Source: Planctomycetota bacterium (GTDB lineage Bacteria; Planctomycetota; MHYJ01; JACPRB01). From it: 10,504 bases of DNA. Location: the NCBI GenBank assembly GCA_023261405.1, contig JAHFOZ010000158.1, forward strand, positions 1 through 10,504, read 5' to 3'. The notes beneath the pieces are model-generated. The model saw only the letters and a program-made list of their open reading frames with translations. It did not search any database and was not told the origin of the DNA. A program made the position numbers and the translations under genes. The number at the start of each line of letters is the position of its first letter. Positions within the stretch are counted from its first letter, which is position 1. Below are positions 6,837 through 10,504 of this stretch, piece after piece.

Positions 6837-7925
6837 ATGCTGGGCATCTTTCTGAGCCTTCTCGTCCTGCAGGATGGGTTGAGCGTCGAGCAGTTCGAGA
6901 AGCTGCACCCGGAGCTTCAGCCGCCGAAAGACGAGGCGTGGCTCTCGGTCCCCTGGAAGATCTCGCTCCTCGAGGCCCGCGAGCTGGCGGCGGCGCAGAA
7001 AAAGCCGATCATGATCTGGTCGATGGACGGTAATCCGCTGGGGGCCGGCTGAAACAACGTCATCGTCGGCCGTGTGTCGGTCTTCAGCGACCCGGACGTG
7101 ATCGCCCTTCTCCAGACCCGCTTCGTCCCCGTCGCGGTGGACAACCATCACATCGAGAAGCAGCGGGACCCCGAGGGGGACTTCTACCGCAAGGTGGCGA
7201 GCCACCAGGGGGAGTACATCTGCACGCCGGAGGGGAAGCTCCTGGGCTCCACGAACACCCACAGCGCCGAGCACCTGAAGGGCCTCCTCCAGAAGGCCCT
7301 CAAGGAGTTCCAGCCCTCTGAGGCGTCGCCGGCCGCGAGCGGCGCGCCCGATCCGCGGTTCAACCGTCCCCTGCCGGAGCAGGGGCTCGTCGTGAACGTG
7401 ACCACGAAAGTCCTGGGCGGATACCCCGCGACCGAGGACCGCCGGGTCAGGATCTTCCAGCAGTCCCTCGGCCGCGATCACCTGTGGCTGGAGAAGGAGG
7501 ACGTCCAGTCGCTCGTCGAGGGCCGGATCTCCGATCGCCTTCGGAACCGGATTGCGTGCTACCACCTCGTCGACAACACGCGGGGCGAGCCGCCCTTCTG
7601 GAGTCGCGGCGAAATCAAGAAACTGGAGATGACGCTATCCGAGGGCGTGCTGAAGGGGAAGGTGCACCTGGAATCCGCGTCGGGCGACCGCGGCTTCACG
7701 GCCGATCTCCTGGGGTTCGTCGCGGTGAAGGACGGCAAAGTGGCGCGATTCGACCTCGTGGCCAGGGGCGAGGCCTGGGGCGCGGGCCGTTACAACGGCG
7801 GCCAGCCTCCGGGCAAGTACCCCTTGGGGCTTGCGTTCACGCTTGCGGAGCCCAAGGGGGATGCCGACCGGGTGCTCCCCCAGGGCGCCTGCCGCGGCAA
7901 CTTTGCGGGCTACTTCGGGCCGTAG
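6837..7925 (+). CDS. Thioredoxin-like protein with in-frame UGA, candidate selenoprotein (362 aa)
   Basis: Read through TGA 7050-7052 as selenocysteine (Sec72), the frame runs 362 residues to TAG 7925. ATG 6837 has GGGAG 7 nt upstream. Residues 1-12 form a short hydrophobic N-terminus, possibly an export signal without the usual basic residues. Residues about 45-155 look like a thioredoxin fold: LLEARELAAAQKKPIMIW (beta strand), MDGNPLGAG-Sec-NN at the active-site turn, SDPDVIALLQTRFVPVAVD, then DFYRKVASHQGEYICTPEG and a terminal helix (AEHLKGLLQKAL). Sec72 sits where the redox cysteine of the fold is expected; there is no CxxC, so C129 (YICTP) is the likeliest resolving partner. Residues about 174-355 are a second domain I cannot name (GRDHLWLEKED, DNTRGEPPFWSRGEI, RFDLVARGEAWG). 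A redox or peroxide-linked role is inference. Conventional calling would give a false 71-residue ORF and a false GTG-started ORF at 7074. A hairpin follows the TGA. Confidence 0.8.
7050..7052 (+). other. In-frame UGA, probable selenocysteine codon (Sec72)
   Basis: TGA lies between GNPLGAG and NNVIVGRV in one frame that continues for 290 further codons. Both flanks belong to the same thioredoxin-like domain, so a real stop would cut the domain in half at its active-site turn. Confidence 0.75.
7057..7099 (+). promoter_or_regulatory. Candidate bacterial SECIS hairpin for UGA 7050
   Basis: By hand the RNA folds as 7057-7061 with 7095-7099 (5 bp), an internal loop, 7065-7068 with 7088-7091 (4 bp), then 7069-7072 with 7078-7081 (4 bp, one G-U) and a 5-nt apical loop UGUGU (7073-7077). 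A 3-side bulge spans 7082-7087. The loop begins 20 nt after the UGA and has G as its second base, within the usual bacterial SECIS pattern. A competing fold, 7076-7079 with 7088-7091, places the loop at 7080. This element is weaker than the one at 8786. Confidence 0.5.
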
Positions 7926-7958
7926 CCCGCGCTCACAAGCCCCGTGGCGTCATCGAGA

Positions 7959-7987
7959 TTGTGCTCCTGCGGCCCCGAGGGTATCCT
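7959..7987 (+). promoter_or_regulatory. Candidate promoter of the small lipoprotein gene
   Basis: TTGTGC (7959-7964), a 17-nt spacer and TATCCT (7982-7987) form a plausible -35/-10 pair about 45 nt before the start at 8033. The match is partial (3 of 6 and 4 of 6), but the spacing equals that of the promoter at 1068. Confidence 0.4.
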
Positions 7988-8020
7988 GCACGCCGTGAAA
8001 ACGTCCTCCCCCGGCGTCCA

Positions 8021-8024
8021 GAGG
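8021..8024 (+). promoter_or_regulatory. Ribosome binding site favouring GTG 8033 over ATG 8027
   Basis: GAGG at 8021-8024 is only 2 nt from ATG 8027 but 8 nt from the in-frame GTG 8033. The latter spacing is normal and gives the typical lipoprotein start MKRRLARTALL. Confidence 0.55.
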
Positions 8025-8032
8025 ATATGAAC

Positions 8033-8224
8033 GTGAAGCGCCGGCTTGCGCGCACCGCGCTCCTCGCGGCTTTGCTCCCGGCCGGAGGCTGTTCGGGCCT
8101 CGGGGAGGCCCTCCGCGGAGTCTCCGGAACCGTCAGTTCCCTTCTCACCGTGGCCCTCTATCTTGCGGCCGTCGCCGCCCCCATCGCCCTCTCCTACTGG
8201 CTCTACCAGAAGGACAGGAATTAG
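8033..8224 (+). CDS. Small lipoprotein with one membrane helix (63 aa)
   Basis: From GTG 8033 the product starts MKRRLARTALLAALLPAGGC: a basic n-region, a hydrophobic core and the lipobox AGGC, so C20 (C22 if ATG 8027 is used) would be lipidated. After a short segment (SGLGEALRGVSGTVSS) comes a second hydrophobic stretch (LLTVALYLAAVAAPIALSYWLY), which looks like a membrane helix, and a charged tail, QKDRN. A protein this small with a lipid anchor and a helix is probably a membrane-attached accessory protein; I cannot name its family. It lies between the two candidate selenoprotein genes, 107 bp after one and 87 bp before the other, on the same strand and with its own plausible promoter. The sequence signals are clear, the function is unknown. 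Confidence 0.7.
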   Translation: MKRRLARTALLAALLPAGGCSGLGEALRGVSGTVSSLLTVALYLAAVAAPIALSYWLYQKDRN

Positions 8225-8285
8225 CCGGACCGGCGGCCTCGGCTTCTCCCGCCGGAAAATAACCCCAACGCCGCTAATTTCCTGC

Positions 8286-8291
8286 TACAGT
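8286..8291 (+). promoter_or_regulatory. Possible -10 box before the DUF1080 gene
   Basis: TACAGT in the context TGCTACAGTC lies 20 nt before ATG 8312, and a small AT-richer patch (AAAATAA, CTAATTT) precedes it. I see no good -35, so this is tentative; readthrough from the upstream gene is possible. Confidence 0.3.
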
Positions 8292-8311
8292 CTTCGCCGG
8301 AGGGCAATGCC

Positions 8312-9088
8312 ATGATGCGAAGACTCGCCACGACGCTGGCGGCGCTGGCCCTGGCGGCCGCGCCGGGATCGACCCAGGACGAGAAATGGATCCCCCTCTT
8401 CAACGGGAAGGACCTCGAGGGCTGGACGCCCAAGTTCGCCGGCCACGACCTCGGGGAGAACTACCTGGACACGTTCCGGGTGGAGGGCGGCGTCCTGAAG
8501 GTCTGCTACGACAAGTACGAGAAGTTCGGCAACAAGTTCGGGCACCTTTACTACAAGGACCCCTTCTCGCACTACAAGATCCGCGCGGAGTACCGCTTCG
8601 TCGGCGACCAGGTCAAGGAGGGCCCCGGCTGGGCGCTGCGGAACAATGGCCTCATGCTCCACGGCCAGGATCCCAAGACCATCGGCAAGGGCCAGAACTT
8701 CCCCGTCTCGATCGAGGTGCAGCTCCTCGGGGGGAACGGGAAGGACAAGCGCTCCACGGCGAATCTCTGAACGCCGGGCACGAACGTGGTGATGGGCGGT
8801 CAGCTCATCACCCAGCACTGCACGAACTCCAAGTCCAAGACGATCCACGGAGACGCGTGGGTTTCGGTCGAGGTCGAGGTCCGCGGCGGCAAATCCATCA
8901 AGCACTTCGTCGATGGCGAGATGGTGATGGAGTACACCGAGCCGCAGCTCGACGAGAAGGACGGCGACGCGAAGAAGCTGCTCGAGGCCGGGGCCCCGAA
9001 GATCATCGAGCAGGGCTGGATCTCCATCCAGGCCGAGAGCCATCCCACGGAGTTCCGCAAGATCGAGGTCCTTAAACTCGCCCCCTGA
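8312..9088 (+). CDS. DUF1080 (3-keto-disaccharide hydrolase type) protein with in-frame UGA, candidate selenoprotein (258 aa)
   Basis: Read through TGA 8768-8770 as selenocysteine (Sec153), the frame gives 258 residues and ends at TGA 9086-9088. GGAGGG lies 7 nt before ATG 8312 (ATG 8315 is an alternative start). Residues 1-22 are a Sec signal (MMRRLATTLAALALAAAPGS), so the product is exported. The rest is one DUF1080 jelly-roll domain, PF06439 type: WIPLFNGKDLEGWTPKF (26-42), FRVEGGVLKVCYD, YKIRAEYRF, GWALRNNGLMLHG (106-118), SIEVQLLGG (133-141), then NL-Sec-TPGTNVVM and QHCTNSKSKT (168-177), VSVEVEVRG and the closing strand TEFRKIEVLKL. From memory, family members read NL-C-TPGTNVV at the TGA, so UGA replaces a conserved cysteine. 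C170 may be its partner in a selenenylsulfide. DUF1080 proteins bind or cleave glycans, some acting on 3-keto-glycosides. A strong SECIS-like hairpin follows. A stop at codon 153 would remove part of the fold's core. Confidence 0.88.
8768..8770 (+). other. In-frame UGA, probable selenocysteine codon (Sec153)
   Basis: TGA occupies the position between STANL and TPGTNVVM that, as I recall, is cysteine in DUF1080 homologues. The frame continues with family-specific sequence (HCTNSKSKT, VEVEVRGG) to a normal TGA stop at 9086, so the same gene would use TGA both for recoding and for termination. Confidence 0.82.
8786..8813 (+). promoter_or_regulatory. SECIS-like hairpin for UGA 8768
   Basis: GGUGAUG (8788-8794) pairs perfectly with CAUCACC (8806-8812). 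The stem continues as GGC (8795-8797) with GCU (8803-8805, one G-U), for 10 uninterrupted base pairs closed by the 5-nt loop GGUCA (8798-8802). Below the stem, G8786 can pair with C8813, leaving U8787 bulged. The loop starts 27 nt after the UGA. A G-U apical loop, a bulged U and this distance are the known hallmarks of SelB-dependent bacterial SECIS elements such as that of E. coli fdhF (loop GGUCU). Confidence 0.75.
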
Positions 9089-9128
9089 GCGGGCCCGATT
9101 GGAAACGTGGGCAAGGTCCTGACCGCCG

Positions 9129-10208
9129 ATGAAAGTCCGCATCGCCGGGGTGCTCCTGCTCATGTCCGCCTCCTGCGCCGCGCCCCCTCCGCCGGCCCCC
9201 TTCCGGGATTCCATCGACGAACTCGCGCGCCGCGCCCTCGCCTCGGGGAAACACATGGGCCTCGTGGTCGGGGTCCTGAAGGACGGCGAGGCGGCGACCT
9301 GGGGCTACGGCCGCCGCTCGGTGGACGACCCGCGGCCCCCCGACGGCCGGAGCGTCTTCGAGATCGGCTCCGTCACGAAGGCCTTAACCGGCATACTCCT
9401 CGCCCTCGCCGTGGAGCGGGGAGACCTGGCGCTCGATGACCCCGCGCGCAAGCATCTCCCGGAATCGCTGTCCCTCCCCTCGCGGGAGGGCAAGGAAATC
9501 ACCCTCGCCCACCTGGCCACGCACACGTCGGGCCTGCCGCGGCTCCCCTCCAATCTCGCCCCCGCGGACCCGGCCAACCCGTACGCCGACTACACCGTCG
9601 AACGCCTCGCGAAATTCCTCTCGGGACACAAGCTCCGGCGCGACCCCGGCCTGACGTACGAGTACTCGAATCTCGGCGCCGGCCTGCTGGGTCATCTCCT
9701 GGCGATCGAGAGCCACCTCACCTACGAACAGCTCGTGGGCTGCAGGATTTGCGACGCGCTGGACCTCCGCGACACCCGGATCACGCTCACCGACTCGATG
9801 AAGTCGCGCCTCGTCCCGGGCCACGACGAGAAGCTCAGGCGGGTCCCGAACTGGGACATCCCCGCGCTCGCGGGCGCCGGCGCCCTCCGCTCGACCGCCG
9901 ACGACATGCTCGCCTTCCTCGCCGCCAACCTCAACCTGAAACCCGGGCCGCTCCAGAAGGCCATGGCGCTCTCGCAGGTCCCGCGCGCGGACGCCGACGG
10001 CGGCGGGACGCGCATCGGCCTGGGATGGCACGTGACGCCGCTGCCCATGAGCAAGAGGACGATGGTCTGGCACAACGGCGGTACGGGCGGATACAGCTCG
10101 TTCGCGGGGTTCGTCCCCGAGACCCGCACGGCGGTCGTGGTCCTCTCGAACACCACCGAGTCGATCGACTTCGCGGCCATGATGGCGCTCGAGATCCTGA
10201 ACCGGTAA
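9129..10208 (+). CDS. Beta-lactamase-fold serine hydrolase lipoprotein (359 aa)
   Basis: The N-terminus MKVRIAGVLLLMSASC is a lipoprotein signal with lipobox SASC (C16), followed by a proline-rich linker. The body is a full-length class C beta-lactamase/serine hydrolase domain (PF00144 type): SVTK at 81-84 (nucleophile S81, general base K84), HTSGLP at 132-137, YSN at 179-181 (second motif, Y179), and HNGGTGG at 315-321 replacing the KTG box. Such proteins include esterases, D-aminopeptidases and penicillin-binding-like enzymes. The HNG third motif is common in the esterase-like group, so resistance to beta-lactams should not be assumed. It follows the DUF1080 stop by 40 nt on the same strand and may be co-transcribed. 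The ribosome site is weak: AAGG lies well upstream of ATG 9129. It converges on the next gene with only 10 nt between stops. Confidence 0.9.
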   Translation: MKVRIAGVLLLMSASCAAPPPPAPFRDSIDELARRALASGKHMGLVVGVLKDGEAATWGYGRRSVDDPRPPDGRSVFEIGSVTKALTGILLALAVERGDLALDDPARKHLPESLSLPSREGKEITLAHLATHTSGLPRLPSNLAPADPANPYADYTVERLAKFLSGHKLRRDPGLTYEYSNLGAGLLGHLLAIESHLTYEQLVGCRICDALDLRDTRITLTDSMKSRLVPGHDEKLRRVPNWDIPALAGAGALRSTADDMLAFLAANLNLKPGPLQKAMALSQVPRADADGGGTRIGLGWHVTPLPMSKRTMVWHNGGTGGYSSFAGFVPETRTAVVVLSNTTESIDFAAMMALEILNR

Positions 10209-10218
10209 GCGGATCAAA

Positions 10219-10504
10219 CTACTTGAGGTGCTTCCTGATGAAGTCGTGGGCCTTCGCGTTCGCCTCGTCCACGAGCTTCCGATCCGCCCCCGCCAGCCCG
10301 TGACCGGCGCCCTGCACGGTGACGAGCTCGTGCGGGACCTTGAGACGCTCGAGGGCACGGGCCATCTCGACGGATCGATCGTAAGGCACGTCCGTGTCTT
10401 CCGTGCCGTGGATGAGGAGCGTAGGCGGGTAGGAGGCTGTAGCGCTCCGGGAGGGGCAGAAGGAGTCGAGAGCCTTCCCGGGGTCGCAGCCCGTGACCTC
10501 CTTC
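10219..10504 (-). CDS. Alpha/beta hydrolase, C-terminal part (cut by window edge)
   Basis: On the minus strand the frame is open from the right edge to TAG 10221-10219, giving the last 94 residues of a protein whose start lies outside. It reads ASYPPTLLIHGTEDTDVPYD, the strand carrying the catalytic acid in alpha/beta hydrolases, then ELVTVQGAGHGLAG with the catalytic histidine, and ends in a helix (HDFIRKHLK). The pattern fits the dienelactone hydrolase/prolyl oligopeptidase-like esterase group often found in lineages rich in glycan-degrading genes. The nucleophile elbow should lie just beyond the window. It is convergent with the beta-lactamase-fold gene, with 10 nt between the stops and no room for a separate terminator. 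Confidence 0.85.
   Translation of the reverse strand, partial: KEVTGCDPGKALDSFCPSRSATASYPPTLLIHGTEDTDVPYDRSVEMARALERLKVPHELVTVQGAGHGLAGADRKLVDEANAKAHDFIRKHLK

Noticed and set aside
3863..7033. Open frame of 1056 codons on the plus strand
   Set aside because: It is antisense to the well-supported esterase gene and runs into the thioredoxin-like gene. Its product is rich in R, P, V, E and L with no domain, as expected of an antisense frame in GC-rich coding DNA.
7050..7052. TGA as a true stop giving two genes or a pseudogene
   Set aside because: Both sides stay in the same frame and form one domain, the gene is otherwise undamaged, and a second gene nearby has the same feature at a cysteine position. 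A simple nonsense mutation or sequencing error is possible but less likely.
7484..8032. Extension of the small lipoprotein frame upstream to 7484
   Set aside because: The upstream part overlaps the thioredoxin-like gene in another frame and has non-protein-like composition; the lipoprotein signal begins at 8033 or 8027.
8768..8770. TGA reassigned globally to Trp, Gly or Cys
   Set aside because: TGA ends three genes in this window, including this one, and Trp is encoded by TGG throughout.
9129..10208. Antibiotic resistance beta-lactamase
   Set aside because: The fold and SxxK/YxN motifs are present but the third motif is HNG, and the protein is a lipoprotein in a hydrolase-rich context; esterase or peptidase activity is at least as likely.

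Overview
This is a high-GC bacterial window, roughly 65-70% G+C by eye. It is dominated by exported proteins: five of the eight genes begin with a lipoprotein-type signal ending in a cysteine lipobox. Clear Shine-Dalgarno sites and TTGNNN/TANNNT-type promoters indicate a bacterium, and the lipoproteins suggest a cell with a periplasm. DUF885, DUF1080 (3-keto-disaccharide hydrolase type), FG-GAP/VCBS propeller and multidomain esterase genes together recall Planctomycetota or a similar uncultured high-GC lineage. That placement is inference.

Layout. 1-1038 (-) is the N-terminal 346 residues of a DUF885 lipoprotein cut by the window edge. It diverges from a small unrecognised gene (1122-1370, +); the two promoters share overlapping -35 boxes. 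A hairpin containing a 9-bp-period repeat lies between that gene and a two-gene minus-strand operon: 6616-3527, a 1029-residue multidomain esterase lipoprotein, then 3530-1458, a LamG/DUF1080-like plus FG-GAP propeller lipoprotein. The operon genes are joined by a 4-nt ATGA overlap. After a 220-bp divergent intergenic region the plus strand carries a thioredoxin-like gene (6837-7925), a small lipoprotein (8033-8224), a DUF1080 gene (8312-9088) and a beta-lactamase-fold serine hydrolase (9129-10208). The window ends in the C-terminus of a convergent alpha/beta hydrolase (10219-10504, -). I saw no tRNA, rRNA, CRISPR or insertion sequence.

Main discovery. Two plus-strand genes each contain one in-frame TGA in an otherwise intact reading frame: codon 72 of the thioredoxin-like gene (7050) and codon 153 of the DUF1080 gene (8768). 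In the DUF1080 family, as I remember it, the TGA position is a conserved cysteine (NL-C-TPGTNVV). In the thioredoxin-like protein it falls where the redox cysteine of the fold is expected. Each TGA is followed at bacterial SECIS distance by a foldable hairpin; the one in the DUF1080 gene has a 10-bp stem and a GGUCA apical loop. TGA also serves as an ordinary stop in the window, even at the end of the DUF1080 gene itself. The best reading is therefore two selenoproteins made by SECIS-directed UGA recoding, one of them apparently an exported carbohydrate-active-type protein, an unexpected setting for selenocysteine.

How the genes may work together (inference): the minus-strand operon and the DUF1080 protein look like envelope proteins for glycan binding, de-esterification or cleavage. 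The two candidate selenoproteins flank a small membrane lipoprotein and could form an envelope redox or carbohydrate-modifying group.
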